Below are positions 40,719 to 49,965 of a stretch of 64,000 bases of DNA, piece by piece. Source of the DNA: Microbacterium croceum (lineage in GTDB: Bacteria; Actinomycetota; Actinomycetes; Actinomycetales; Microbacteriaceae). Within the stretch, counting starts at the first letter, position 1; the number at the start of each line of letters is the position of its first letter. The position numbers and the translations under genes are program-made. The notes beneath the pieces were generated by a model. That model did no database searches and had not been told where the DNA came from. It saw only the letters and a program-made list of their open reading frames with translations. The stretch spans positions 1 to 64,000 of the forward strand of contig NZ_JAHWXN010000002.1 in assembly GCF_023091245.1 (NCBI RefSeq), given 5' to 3'.

Positions 40719-42584
40719 ATGACTTCGCCTTACGGGTCCTGGCCCTCCCCCTTCTCGGCGGCATCGGTCGCCGATTCCTCGCCCCGCATCGACGGAGCGC
40801 GGTTCGTGAGAGACGAGATCTGGTGGGGCGAGTCCGTACCGGCCGAGGGCGGTCGCGTCACCGTACGGTCCTCGACGGGACGGGAAGTGCTGCCCGGTCC
40901 CTGGAACGCGCGTTCGCGGGTGCACGAGTACGGCGGAGGCGCCTGGACCGCCGACCGCGATGGCACCCTGTACTTCGTCGAAGCCGCCGATCAGCGCGTC
41001 TACCGCCTCACCGCGGATGGCGACCCGGTGCCGCTGACACCGGAGGGCCCGGCGCACGGCGGTCTGCGGTGGCAGCACGGCCGTCTGCTCGCCGTGCGTG
41101 AGGATCTGGCATCCGAGCCGCACCGACGCGCGATCGTGATCATCCCGCTGGACGGCTCCGCCTCCGACGACGCGTCGGCGATCCCGACGATCGCCGAAGG
41201 CTCCTCCTTCTTCGCGCATCCGGCCCTCTCGCCCGACGGCTCGCGGATCGCGTGGATCGAGTGGAGCGAAGGGCGGATGCCCTGGGATGCCGCGTCGCTG
41301 AGGATCGTTACGGTGGACGGCGGCGAGACGGCCACGCTCCCCACTCTGGCCGCACTGCAACCCGAGTGGATCGCCGACGACGTGCTGCTGTATGCCGATG
41401 ACCCCTCAGGACGCTGGCTCCTCCACCGCCTCAGCCTGGACGGGCTGACCCCGCGCGGCCCTACCGAGGTCGTCGCTCCCGCCGATGCCGACACCGGCTA
41501 CGGACTGTGGGTGCTGGGCAACCGGTGGTTCCAGCCGCTCGATGACGGCCGCGTCGTCGCGGTCCGCACGAACGGGCGCGACCGCGTGGTCGTGGTCGGC
41601 GCCGACGGCGGGAGCCGCGAACTCGACGTGCCGTGCGACGGACATGTGAGCGTGGATGACGTCAGCGGCAGCCGCGTGCTGCTCTCCGGCAATGGCTCGC
41701 GTGTGAGCCCCGGCCTGTGGTGCGTGGACGTGGACTCCGGCGAGGTGACGGCCGTGCGGGGTGGCGCTACGACAGACCCCGCGTGGATGCCCGCCGCGCA
41801 ACAGCTCGAGATCGACGGCGCGCACGGCCCGGTGCACGCCTTCGCCTATGCGCCGGCGAACCCGGACGTCTCGGCCCCCGACGACGAGCTCCCGCCCTAT
41901 GTCGTGCTCGTGCATGGCGGACCGACCGCGCATGTGACAGGTGCGGCGTCCGCGGCGATCGCGTTCTACACCAGCCGCGGCATCGGCGTGCTCGACGTGA
42001 ACTACGGCGGCTCGACCGGCTACGGCCGGGCCTACCGGGAGCGGCTGCACGGCCAGTGGGGCGTGGTCGATGTCGACGACGTGATCGCCGCGGCGCGTGG
42101 TCTCGCAGGTGCCGGTCTCGCCGATCCCGACCGGATCGCGATCCGCGGTGGCTCGGCCGGCGGTTGGACCGTGCTGTCCGCCCTCGTGCGCGGCGGCGCA
42201 TTCGGCGCAGGCATCAGCCGCTACGGCGTCTCCGACCTGCGGATGCTCGTCGCGGACACGCATGATTTCGAGGCACACTACGTCGAGAGCCTGGTGGGTC
42301 CCCTGCCCGAGGCGGAACAGCTGTACATCGACCGCTCCCCGCTCACGTCCGCCTCAGGCATCTCGGTGCCGGTCCTGCTGCTGCAGGGCGAGGACGACCG
42401 CGTGGTGCCGCCGTCGCAGTCGGCAGCCATCCGCGACGCACTGGCGGAGCGTGGGATCGATCACGAATACGTGCTCTACCCCGGTGAGGGGCACGGCTTC
42501 CGTCGCGCGGAGACCGTGGTCGACGCGCTCGAGCGGGAACTGACGTTCCTCGGTCGCGCATTCGGGTTCAGCCCGCAGCTCTGA
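40719..42584 (+). CDS. S9 family prolyl-oligopeptidase-like serine peptidase
   Basis: A 621-residue cytosolic peptidase. Residues ~1-370 look like a beta-propeller (repeats such as HPALSPDGSRIAWIEWS). The alpha/beta-hydrolase domain has the nucleophile Ser 479 in RGGSAGGW, the acid in EDDRVVP (~559-560) and His 592 in GEGHGF. The family cleaves short peptides or acyl-peptides; no signal peptide is present. TAGGCT (40707-40712) lies six bases before ATG: a leaderless layout. Confidence 0.9.
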   Translation: MTSPYGSWPSPFSAASVADSSPRIDGARFVRDEIWWGESVPAEGGRVTVRSSTGREVLPGPWNARSRVHEYGGGAWTADRDGTLYFVEAADQRVYRLTADGDPVPLTPEGPAHGGLRWQHGRLLAVREDLASEPHRRAIVIIPLDGSASDDASAIPTIAEGSSFFAHPALSPDGSRIAWIEWSEGRMPWDAASLRIVTVDGGETATLPTLAALQPEWIADDVLLYADDPSGRWLLHRLSLDGLTPRGPTEVVAPADADTGYGLWVLGNRWFQPLDDGRVVAVRTNGRDRVVVVGADGGSRELDVPCDGHVSVDDVSGSRVLLSGNGSRVSPGLWCVDVDSGEVTAVRGGATTDPAWMPAAQQLEIDGAHGPVHAFAYAPANPDVSAPDDELPPYVVLVHGGPTAHVTGAASAAIAFYTSRGIGVLDVNYGGSTGYGRAYRERLHGQWGVVDVDDVIAAARGLAGAGLADPDRIAIRGGSAGGWTVLSALVRGGAFGAGISRYGVSDLRMLVADTHDFEAHYVESLVGPLPEAEQLYIDRSPLTSASGISVPVLLLQGEDDRVVPPSQSAAIRDALAERGIDHEYVLYPGEGHGFRRAETVVDALERELTFLGRAFGFSPQL

Positions 42585-42601
42585 TCCCGGACGCGGTCGG
42601 G

Positions 42602-43078
42602 CTACTCCCCGACGCGATTGCGCAGTCGCATGGCCCGATCGGCCTCGCGGGTGTCCTGACGCTCGCGCAGAGTCTGACGCTTGTCGTACTCGCGCTTGCC
42701 CTTCGCCAGAGCGATCTCGACCTTGGCCCGGCCATCGGAGAAATAGAGCTTCAGCGGGATCAGCGTGTACCCGCCGGCTGAGACGGCGTGCGCCAGCTTC
42801 GCGATCTCCTCCCGGTGCAGCAACAGCTTGCGCACACGCTTGGCGGTGTGGTTGGTCCAATGCCCCTGCGAGTACTCCGGAATGTGCACCGAGTCGAGGA
42901 AGACCTCGTTGCCCTTGATGAACGCGTACCCGTCACTCAGGTTCGCGCGCCCCTGGCGCAGCGACTTCACCTCGGTGCCCGTGAGCACCATCCCCGCCTC
43001 GTACGACTTCTCGATGGTGTAGTCGTGACGTGCGCGACGATTGGTCGCGATGACCTTCTCCCCGCGTTCCCTGGGCAT
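42602..43078 (-). CDS. smpB: SsrA-binding protein SmpB
   Basis: tmRNA partner in ribosome rescue; 158 residues with NRRARHDYTIEKSYEAGMVLTGTEVKSLR, YSQGHWTNHTAKRVRKLLLHREEI and a basic C-terminal tail rich in Arg. AGGAGAG precedes ATG. No tmRNA gene was recognised in the window, though it often lies near smpB. Confidence 0.97.
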   Translation of the reverse strand: MPRERGEKVIATNRRARHDYTIEKSYEAGMVLTGTEVKSLRQGRANLSDGYAFIKGNEVFLDSVHIPEYSQGHWTNHTAKRVRKLLLHREEIAKLAHAVSAGGYTLIPLKLYFSDGRAKVEIALAKGKREYDKRQTLRERQDTREADRAMRLRNRVGE

Positions 43079-43175
43079 GATGCTCTCCTGTGTGTCGATG
43101 AGCTCAGCGACATGGAACGGCTGAGCAGCCTTTCAGTCTATACCGGGCTCGGAGCGCACACCCGACCCGGTCGGG

Positions 43176-44090
43176 TCACGTGCGCAGCCAGCGTCTGATC
43201 GCGAAGCCGGCCGACAGCGCAGCCAGGACGATCCCGATGCCGATCAGCACAGGCACGACCAGCATGGCATCCTGCATCGTGATCCACGTCGTGATGAACG
43301 GCACCCGACCACGAAGGTAGCCGTTGACGCCGAGGTGCACGCCGGCGACGACGGCAGCGCTCGCGAGCGCAGAGCCGAGGAAGGCGGCGAACACGCCTTC
43401 GAGCACGAAGGGGGTCTGGATGAATCTGTTCGACGCGCCGACCAGCCGCATGATGCCGATCTCCTTGCGCCTCGCATAGGCGGACAGCCGGATCGTGGTC
43501 GCGATCAGCAGTGTCGCCGCGATGAGCATGAGCACGGCGATGCCCACCGCGATGTACGTCGCCACCGTGAGGGCGGAGAAGAGCGGTTCCAGATACTGGA
43601 GCTGGTCCTTGACCTGCTCCACACCCGCCTGGCCGCTGAAGGCCTCGGCGAGCACCGGGGATTGGCCCGGGTCCTTCATCGTGACGAAGAACACCTCGAA
43701 CGCCTGATCCGGCGTGAGCACGCTGGCCTGGTCGGCGCCGAGCTGCTCGACGAGCTTGGCGTAGGTGTCTTCCTTGGTGTCGAACGTCATCGAGCTGATG
43801 AGCGGTGAGAGCGCGTCGCCCTCGAGCTGCGCCCTGACGGCGTCGACCTGCTCCTCGCTGGCGGCGCCGTCGACACAGGTGTCGGACTCCGAGACCGCGG
43901 AGCACATGTACACCGCCACCTGCGCGCGCTCGGCCCAGTAGCCGCGCATGACGCCGATCTGGCCCTGCATCAGGATCGCCGCTCCCACGAAGGTGAGCGA
44001 GACGAAGGTCACCAGCACGACGGAGATGACCATCGAGATGTTGCGGCGGAGGCCCCCGAGGGCTTCGGCGAGGATCAGACCGATTCTCAT
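43176..44090 (-). CDS. ftsX: Cell division protein FtsX
   Basis: Membrane half of the FtsEX complex that activates peptidoglycan hydrolases at the septum; 304 residues. One N-terminal helix (~20-42) is followed by an extracytoplasmic domain (~43-170) containing a Cys pair ([11 protein letters not shown]), then three helices in the C-terminal FtsX domain ([24 protein letters not shown]). ATGA overlap with ftsE. Confidence 0.95.
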   Translation of the reverse strand: MRIGLILAEALGGLRRNISMVISVVLVTFVSLTFVGAAILMQGQIGVMRGYWAERAQVAVYMCSAVSESDTCVDGAASEEQVDAVRAQLEGDALSPLISSMTFDTKEDTYAKLVEQLGADQASVLTPDQAFEVFFVTMKDPGQSPVLAEAFSGQAGVEQVKDQLQYLEPLFSALTVATYIAVGIAVLMLIAATLLIATTIRLSAYARRKEIGIMRLVGASNRFIQTPFVLEGVFAAFLGSALASAAVVAGVHLGVNGYLRGRVPFITTWITMQDAMLVVPVLIGIGIVLAALSAGFAIRRWLRT

Positions 44091-45163
44091 GAGGTCGGCC
44101 CCACTTCTTCGTCGTCACCGTCGGAGAGCCCCAGTCGGTCGGCGACGCCGAGCTCGGCGACATCGACCTGCGGAAGGACGATCGGATGCGTACGCGGACC
44201 GACCGTGGCCGGGGGCTCGGCCGATGCCTCGCTCGGAGCCACGACGGGCTCCGGTGGCACGACGGCATCCGCGGGCGGGGTCTGAGCGGCCGGGGAGGGA
44301 GCGGCGGCCGGCGTCGGCGCTGCGGCAGCAGCCTTGCGCTGCTCGCTCAGTTCCTCGGCCAGCGCGGCTCGGACCATGGAGAGGTCGGCCGTCTGGCGCT
44401 GCACCTCCTGCACCGCGGTGAGCGCGGCGACAGCGGCGGCGCCGCGGACCTCGGCGGGGACGAGTCGCGGGATGTTCGAGGTGTCGCCGTATCCGCCATG
44501 CACCTCGTCGCGCACCATCTCACCGTCGCTGAGCTCGATCACCCGACGCTGCATCTGGTCGACGAACGCCGCTTCGTGGGTCGCCATCAGCACGGTCGTG
44601 CCACCCGCGTTGATACGGGCGAGCAGCTGCATGATGTCGACCGAGGTCGCGGGGTCCAGGTTGCCCGTCGGCTCGTCGGCGAGGAGCACCTGCGGGCGGT
44701 TGACGAGGGCACGCGCGATGGCGACGCGCTGCTGCTCGCCGCCGGAGAGCTCGTGCGGCATCCGCTTCTGCTTGCCGTCGAGCCCGACCAGCGCGAGCGC
44801 TTCGGGGACCGCCTGCTGGATGAAGCCGCGTGATGATCCGGTGACCTGCAGTGTGAAGGCGACGTTCTGGTAGACGGTCTTCGACGGGAGCAGCCGGAAG
44901 TCCTGGAAGACCGAGCCGATGTGACGCCGGAAGTAGGGCACCTTGCGGTTGGCGAGGGAGCGCAGGTCTCTACCGAGCACCGCCACCCTCCCTGAGGTGG
45001 GGACGTCCTCGCGCAGGATGAGCCGCAGGCAGGACGACTTGCCGGAACCGGAGGCTCCGACCAGGAAGACGAACTCCCCGCGCTGCACCTCGAAGTCGAC
45101 TCCGGACAGAGCGGGCTTCGACGTCCCGCGGTAGCGTTTCGTGACGTTCTCGAACCGAATCAT
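44087..45163 (-). CDS. ftsE: FtsE ATPase with long C-terminal extension
   Basis: ATPase partner of FtsX. The first ~230 residues are a normal FtsE with Walker [10 protein letters not shown], signature [15 protein letters not shown], Walker [10 protein letters not shown] and H-loop ATHE. The protein is 358 residues long, whereas FtsE is usually ~220-230; the extra ~130 residues include a helical stretch ([20 protein letters not shown]) and an Ala/Pro-rich linker ending in [17 protein letters not shown]. The extension has no motif I know. No opposite gene overlaps it. Confidence 0.94.
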   Translation of the reverse strand: MIRFENVTKRYRGTSKPALSGVDFEVQRGEFVFLVGASGSGKSSCLRLILREDVPTSGRVAVLGRDLRSLANRKVPYFRRHIGSVFQDFRLLPSKTVYQNVAFTLQVTGSSRGFIQQAVPEALALVGLDGKQKRMPHELSGGEQQRVAIARALVNRPQVLLADEPTGNLDPATSVDIMQLLARINAGGTTVLMATHEAAFVDQMQRRVIELSDGEMVRDEVHGGYGDTSNIPRLVPAEVRGAAAVAALTAVQEVQRQTADLSMVRAALAEELSEQRKAAAAAPTPAAAPSPAAQTPPADAVVPPEPVVAPSEASAEPPATVGPRTHPIVLPQVDVAELGVADRLGLSDGDDEEVGPTS

Positions 45164-45346
45164 GGCGCTACGAGCCTAAGCGCGCCTGTTCGACTGGCCG
45201 CCAGCGACACCCCGCTCAGTGCGTCCGTCTCCGGATCCGATGGGGATTGCTCCCCATAGGAAACCCCCTGCCACGTCACAGGCCCCTGTTAACATGAGAG
45301 TGCCGGTGACGCACTCGCGGCCGGCCCATTGCTTCTAGGGGGAACC

Positions 45347-46441
45347 ATGACGACACCTGCAGGTTGGTACGACGACGGATCCGGACGACAGCGCTGGTGG
45401 GACGGCCAGCAGTGGACCGAGCACTTCGCGCCGGAGGCGACGGCACCGGAGGCCGCAGCTCCGGCCGAGGCCGCAGCGCCGGTCGAGACCGAGTCCGCAG
45501 AGACCGACGCCCCGGCCGAGGTGTCAGCGCCCGACGCCACGCACGCCGAGGAGCCGTCAATCGACGACACCGTGATCCGCGCGACCGACCAGAGCGCGAC
45601 CGCGGCGACGACTCCGCTCGACGACGGGATCTCCGCCGCTGCGCCTCCGGCGTACCCGGCCGCCGCACCGGGCCAGCCGGCCCCTGTCTACCAGGACGCC
45701 GCCCCCGTGTACGCAAGCTCCACTCCCGCATACCCGGGTACTACCCCGGCGTCCCCGGATGCCTACTCGGCTGCCCCGTCCGGCTACCCCGCGGCTGCAC
45801 CCTACGGGCAGGCCGCACCCTACGGACAGGTCGCTCCCGAAGGGCCGAAGAAGGTCTCGGTCCTGGGACTGGTCGGACTGGGGCTGGGGGCGCTGGGCAC
45901 GATCCTGGTCTTCTTCCCTGTCATCGGTTTCATCGGTTTCATCCTGCTCGCCGCCGGATTCATCGTCTCGCTCGTCTCGCTCTTCCTGAAGGGCAAGAAG
46001 TGGCCGGGCATCACGGGTCTGGTCCTCGCCGTGGTCGGCACGATCATCGGCATCGTGATGTCGTTCGTGTACCTGTTCGCCTTCGCGCAGGGCGTCAGCA
46101 ACGAGATCGACAACCTCCCCAGCTCCTCGCCGTCCATCGAGGCCACCGAGCCCGGCGAGACCGCTGTTCCCGACGATGGCGCGGACACGGGGACTCGCCC
46201 GACCGCGGACGAGGTCGCTGTGGGCCTCGCCGCCATCATCGGCGCGACGCCCGGCGCCGACGGCTATACCGACGCGCAGATCTCCTGCATCGCTGAAGTC
46301 TTCGTCGCGTCCGACCTCGACAACGACACTCTGCGTGTGATCGCGGAGAGCGATGGCACGCTGACCGACATCGAGGCCGCCACCGGAGTGGCCGAGGTGT
46401 TCGGCGACACCGAGGCGATCACGGCCTGCTTCGTCGGCTGA
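45347..46441 (+). CDS. DUF2510 membrane protein
   Basis: A 364-residue protein. Residues 4-25 are the DUF2510 motif (PAGWYDDGSGRQRWWDGQQW). An Ala/Pro/Tyr-rich spacer (~30-165) precedes two or three membrane helices (~170-255). An extracytoplasmic C-terminal domain contains two cysteines (ISCIAEVF and ITACFVG) that could bond. The role is unknown. It lies between prfB and ftsE on the opposite strand, in a gene order usually uninterrupted in actinobacteria. Confidence 0.8.
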   Translation: MTTPAGWYDDGSGRQRWWDGQQWTEHFAPEATAPEAAAPAEAAAPVETESAETDAPAEVSAPDATHAEEPSIDDTVIRATDQSATAATTPLDDGISAAAPPAYPAAAPGQPAPVYQDAAPVYASSTPAYPGTTPASPDAYSAAPSGYPAAAPYGQAAPYGQVAPEGPKKVSVLGLVGLGLGALGTILVFFPVIGFIGFILLAAGFIVSLVSLFLKGKKWPGITGLVLAVVGTIIGIVMSFVYLFAFAQGVSNEIDNLPSSSPSIEATEPGETAVPDDGADTGTRPTADEVAVGLAAIIGATPGADGYTDAQISCIAEVFVASDLDNDTLRVIAESDGTLTDIEAATGVAEVFGDTEAITACFVG

Positions 46442-46455
46442 GCTGTCGCTGCACG

Positions 46456-46491
46456 CGCAGAAGGCCCCGGAGGAATCCGGGGCCTTCTGCG
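46456..46491. terminator. Bidirectional terminator, DUF2510 gene / prfB
   Basis: CGCAGAAGGCCCCGG (46456-46470) pairs perfectly with 46477-46491 around a six-base loop, giving a 15-bp stem between convergent stops. The arm ends are TTCT-like on both strands. Confidence 0.85.
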
Positions 46492-46500
46492 TCTCGAAGT

Positions 46501-47610
46501 TCAGTCCTCGCTGGGACGCTTGCGCCAACGGATGCCGGCCGAGATGAAGTCGTCGAGGTCGCCGTCGAAAACGGCTGCGGGGTTGCCCGACTCCTGGCCG
46601 GTGCGGAGGTCCTTCACCAGCTGCTGGCCGTAGAGGAAGTACGAGCGCATCTGGTCGCCCCAGCTCGCGGTGATGTTTCCCGCGAGCTCCTTCTTCTTCG
46701 CCGCTTCCTGTTCCTTCTGCAGCAGCAGGAGGCGGGTCTGCAGCACGCGCATCGCGGCCGCTCGGTTCTGGATCTGCGACTTCTCGTTCTGCATCGAGAC
46801 CACGATGCCGGTGGGAAGGTGGGTGAGGCGCACGGCGGAGTCGGTCGTGTTGACCGACTGCCCGCCGGGACCGGAGGAGCGGAAGACATCCACTCGGATG
46901 TCGCTCTCCGGGATGTCGACCTCGGTGGCCTCTTCCATGAGCGGGATGACCTCGACGGCGGCGAACGAGGTCTGACGCTTGTCCGCAGAGCCGAACGGGC
47001 TGATACGCGCGAGGCGATGCGTGCCGGCCTCGACGGAGATCGTGCCGAAGGCGTACGGCGCGTCGATCTCGAACGTGGCGGACTTGATGCCGGCCCCTTC
47101 GGCGTAGGAGGTGTCCATGACCTTGACGGGATACTTGTGGCGCTCGGCCCAGCGCAGGTACATGCGCATGAGCATCTCGGCGAAGTCGGTGGCGTCGTCG
47201 CCGCCGGCGCCGGAGCGGATCGTGATGATCGCCGAGCGGTCGTCGTACTCGCCGTCGAGCAGCGTCTGCACCTCGAGCTGGTTGATCAGGTCGGTGAGGG
47301 CGGCGAGCTCGGCCCGCGCCTCCTGCGCGGAGTCCTCATCGCCCATCTCGTTGGCCAGATCGACGAGCACCTCGAGGTCGTCGAGGCGCTGGGCGATGCC
47401 GGTGATGCGGGCGAGCTCGGACTGCCGGTGACTGAGCGCGCTGGTCACCTTCTGGGCGTTCTCGGTGTCGTCCCAGAGGTCGGGCGCGCCAGCCTCCTCA
47501 CTGAGCCGCGCGATGTCGTCGCGGAGCCGGGAGACATCGACGACCTCGCTGATGTCGCCGAAGGTGTGCCTGAGCGCCTGGATGTCGGCGGAGAGATCGA
47601 GTTCGAGCAT
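46501..47610 (-). CDS. prfB: Peptide chain release factor 2
   Basis: Terminates translation at UGA and UAA; 369 residues. The SPF-type anticodon motif is in [15 protein letters not shown] and the catalytic GGQ in [21 protein letters not shown]. The ATG at 47610 gives the standard N terminus ([13 protein letters not shown]). There is no in-frame UGA early in the gene, so the programmed frameshift of many bacteria is absent. Confidence 0.97.
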   Translation of the reverse strand: MLELDLSADIQALRHTFGDISEVVDVSRLRDDIARLSEEAGAPDLWDDTENAQKVTSALSHRQSELARITGIAQRLDDLEVLVDLANEMGDEDSAQEARAELAALTDLINQLEVQTLLDGEYDDRSAIITIRSGAGGDDATDFAEMLMRMYLRWAERHKYPVKVMDTSYAEGAGIKSATFEIDAPYAFGTISVEAGTHRLARISPFGSADKRQTSFAAVEVIPLMEEATEVDIPESDIRVDVFRSSGPGGQSVNTTDSAVRLTHLPTGIVVSMQNEKSQIQNRAAAMRVLQTRLLLLQKEQEAAKKKELAGNITASWGDQMRSYFLYGQQLVKDLRTGQESGNPAAVFDGDLDDFISAGIRWRKRPSED

Positions 47611-47686
47611 GATATCCGAGCCTATCCTGCCGCGGACTTCTGCGCCGCCGGTTTCCCGACCGGCAGCACGGTGCCCTCCCCACGCA

Positions 47687-48670
47687 TCACCGGACCGACA
47701 TCTCGATCCGTCGATGCGCCTCTCCGTCATCGATCACGATGCTCAGCGCATCGATCGAGCGCGCGCCGGAGGAGATCACCACCGATCCGTCTGCGATGCC
47801 GTCGAGGACAGCGGCGACCTGGGCCGCCGTGCGATCGCTGATCCGCGGCGCATCGGGTACGTGGCTGCCGAGCACGGCGACGCGCACGCCGCGCAACCGC
47901 GCGTCGGCAGCCGCATCGGCGAGCGCGGGGTGGTGCAGGCGTGGGGATCGGATACGGTCGCGGATCGTCCCCTCCCGCATCGTCAGCTCGGTCAGGAAGT
48001 CCTCGTCGAGCTCATCCGCGTCGCGCACGCGCTCGAGCACCTGCTGCACCTCAGCGGCGATGGCACCGAGTTCGCGACGGTACTGCGCCGCGGCGGCCCG
48101 CGCGGCCGCGGCCTTTCGCGCGCTCTCCGCAGCTTCGGAACGATGGGCACGCTCGCGCGCCACGATGCTACGCAGCGTCAGACGCCAGATCACGCCGAGG
48201 ACTCCCGACATGATCGGGATGCTGAGCATGTCGACCATTCCCGCGGCGGTCTGCCCGGTGAGCGACCCCCATCCGAGGATGAGGGCGATCTGTGCGCCGA
48301 GCCCGATACCGCCGATCATCGGGTTGCCGCGCCCGATCTGGAGCGCGACCAGGTACGAGGCGAAGTAGATCACCCAGGTCTCCCCCGCTTCGTGCAGGAC
48401 CGACAGCATCAACACCGTGGCGGCCAGCGTCGCAGCCGGCACCGCCCAGGCGCGCACACCACGCAAGGGCTCATCACTGCGGTGCGTCAGCACGATTGCG
48501 CCGGCGAGTACCACGAGCAGTGCAAGGAGATAGGCCGGCACCGGCGGCGAGAACAGCCCTTCGAGAGCTCCCTGCGCGATACCGCAGCACCACACGGCGA
48601 TCATGGCCAACCGCGCTGCCCGGGTGGCAAGACCTGCGGCTCCGGTGCCGCTCGGCATCACCGTGGCCAT
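47687..48670 (-). CDS. Membrane protein with coiled coil, sensor-like
   Basis: A 327-residue protein. Residues ~15-170 have five or so membrane helices, ~170-240 an Arg/Ala-rich coiled coil (RERAHRSEAAESARKAAAARAAA), and the C-terminal ~85 residues a small soluble domain without a recognisable phosphorylation or ATP motif. It overlaps the upstream kinase-like gene by 13 bp. The layout mimics a histidine kinase stripped of its catalytic core. The start could also be the ATG at 48658, which would give a TGATG coupling. Confidence 0.65.
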   Translation of the reverse strand: MATVMPSGTGAAGLATRAARLAMIAVWCCGIAQGALEGLFSPPVPAYLLALLVVLAGAIVLTHRSDEPLRGVRAWAVPAATLAATVLMLSVLHEAGETWVIYFASYLVALQIGRGNPMIGGIGLGAQIALILGWGSLTGQTAAGMVDMLSIPIMSGVLGVIWRLTLRSIVARERAHRSEAAESARKAAAARAAAAQYRRELGAIAAEVQQVLERVRDADELDEDFLTELTMREGTIRDRIRSPRLHHPALADAAADARLRGVRVAVLGSHVPDAPRISDRTAAQVAAVLDGIADGSVVISSGARSIDALSIVIDDGEAHRRIEMSVR

Positions 48671-49818
48671 GACAGAGTCACCTCCACGCCGGCATCCGGT
48701 GCGGAACGGATCTCCGCTCGTCCCCCGCTCTGCTCGATGCGACGGATGATGCTGTCGCGCACCCCCAGCCGCTCCGGCGGGACCGCCTCGACACGGAATC
48801 CGACACCGTGATCGCGCACCACTACCCGGATCCGGCCCGGCGAGATCACGGCATCGACGACCACTCTCTCTGCGCCGGAGTGGCGCCGGGCGTTGCGGAT
48901 CGCCTCGGCGGCAGCAGCCGACACGTCTTGCACCACCCGTCTCGGAAGCGACCCGCCGTGATCGGTGATGCTCAGCTCCACGGACGAGAAGCGAGCGGCG
49001 CGCAGGCGGATCTCCTCCGCCGCCTCCCCGGCGGAGATCGTCGCCCCGGACTCCGACTCATCGGGGTCACCGGAGTCGCGGAGCACCAGGAGCGCATGCG
49101 CCGCTTCATCCTGCAGTTCACGCGGAACGTCTCCTTTGAACAGCGCAGCGGCCGCGAGCACAGAGAGCACCTCGTCGTGCACGAGGCGCTGCAGCTCCGC
49201 GTTGCGTTCAGCTTCCGCCTCCTGCCTGGCCTGGCGTTCCGCGGCGACACGCGCCTCCTCCTCCAGTCGCCGCAACTGCGTCAGCCGTGCACGGATCCCG
49301 ATGAAGATCACCACGAACCCGATGTTGCTCACGTGGATCGGCGTCGCGGCGGCGATCACCTCCGGCACGGCGCCGGTGAAGACCCACGCCGAGAGCGCCA
49401 CGGACAGACCGGAGAATACGGTGAGCACCACCGCCACGAGAGGCCGGAACAGCAGCACCAGGAGTGTCACCGAGCCCGGTTCCATCATCCAGAGCCAGGG
49501 CACGACGCCCTCGGCAGGCCCGTTGTAGGCGAAGAAAGACGCCAGCTGCAGCGTGATGACCGCGGCCGGGATCACCGCCCACAGCGTGCGCAGCACCGTC
49601 ATCGGCAGCACCCGTCCCCCGACCGCGAGCACCACGAAGAGTGCGATGCAGGTCCATGACGCCACCTGCCACCAGGTGTCGAACAGCTCTGCCTGCGCGA
49701 AGAACAGCGGCGCCGCCTGCGCCCAGGCGCCGACCATCGACCCGAGTGCGATCAGCCAGCCGACCTGTCGATCCGTGCGGGGCTCAGATGCGCGCTGCTG
49801 TGAAAGCCGATTCCCCAC
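48658..49818 (-). CDS. NarX/DesK-like sensor histidine kinase
   Basis: A 386-residue protein with about six membrane helices (~20-190), a coiled-coil linker, a HisKA_3-like helix with the His-Asp-Glu box (LQRLVHDEVLSVLAAA) and an ATPase domain (AAAEAIRNARRHSGA, VRDHGVGF, RLGVRDSIIRRI). The GTG at 49818 is supported by AGGAGG six bases upstream. No response regulator follows in this direction; its partner gene is the kinase-like membrane protein downstream. Confidence 0.8.
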   Translation of the reverse strand: MGNRLSQQRASEPRTDRQVGWLIALGSMVGAWAQAAPLFFAQAELFDTWWQVASWTCIALFVVLAVGGRVLPMTVLRTLWAVIPAAVITLQLASFFAYNGPAEGVVPWLWMMEPGSVTLLVLLFRPLVAVVLTVFSGLSVALSAWVFTGAVPEVIAAATPIHVSNIGFVVIFIGIRARLTQLRRLEEEARVAAERQARQEAEAERNAELQRLVHDEVLSVLAAAALFKGDVPRELQDEAAHALLVLRDSGDPDESESGATISAGEAAEEIRLRAARFSSVELSITDHGGSLPRRVVQDVSAAAAEAIRNARRHSGAERVVVDAVISPGRIRVVVRDHGVGFRVEAVPPERLGVRDSIIRRIEQSGGRAEIRSAPDAGVEVTLSWPR

Positions 49819-49965
49819 CGGCTGCCTCCTGTACTTCTCCCGCCGATCAGTTTCGCGCATCCGGCGTCGACAACCAATATGCAATCCGTGCGCGGGTCAC
49901 CGCTCCGAGCGCACGACCGCCGTCGGCGGCGCGGCTGAGGCGACGTCGCGGAGTAGCCTCGGACT

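Noticed and set aside
42582-42600. Stop codon followed by TCCCGGACGCGG after the S9 peptidase, similar to the hisH repeat unit
   Set aside because: Only a single copy; the match is short and could be chance.
42585-43175. tmRNA gene near smpB
   Set aside because: Neither the tRNA-like ends nor a tag-peptide frame could be recognised on either strand.
46501-47610. Programmed frameshift in prfB
   Set aside because: The frame is continuous from the standard N terminus, with no in-frame UGA near codon 25.
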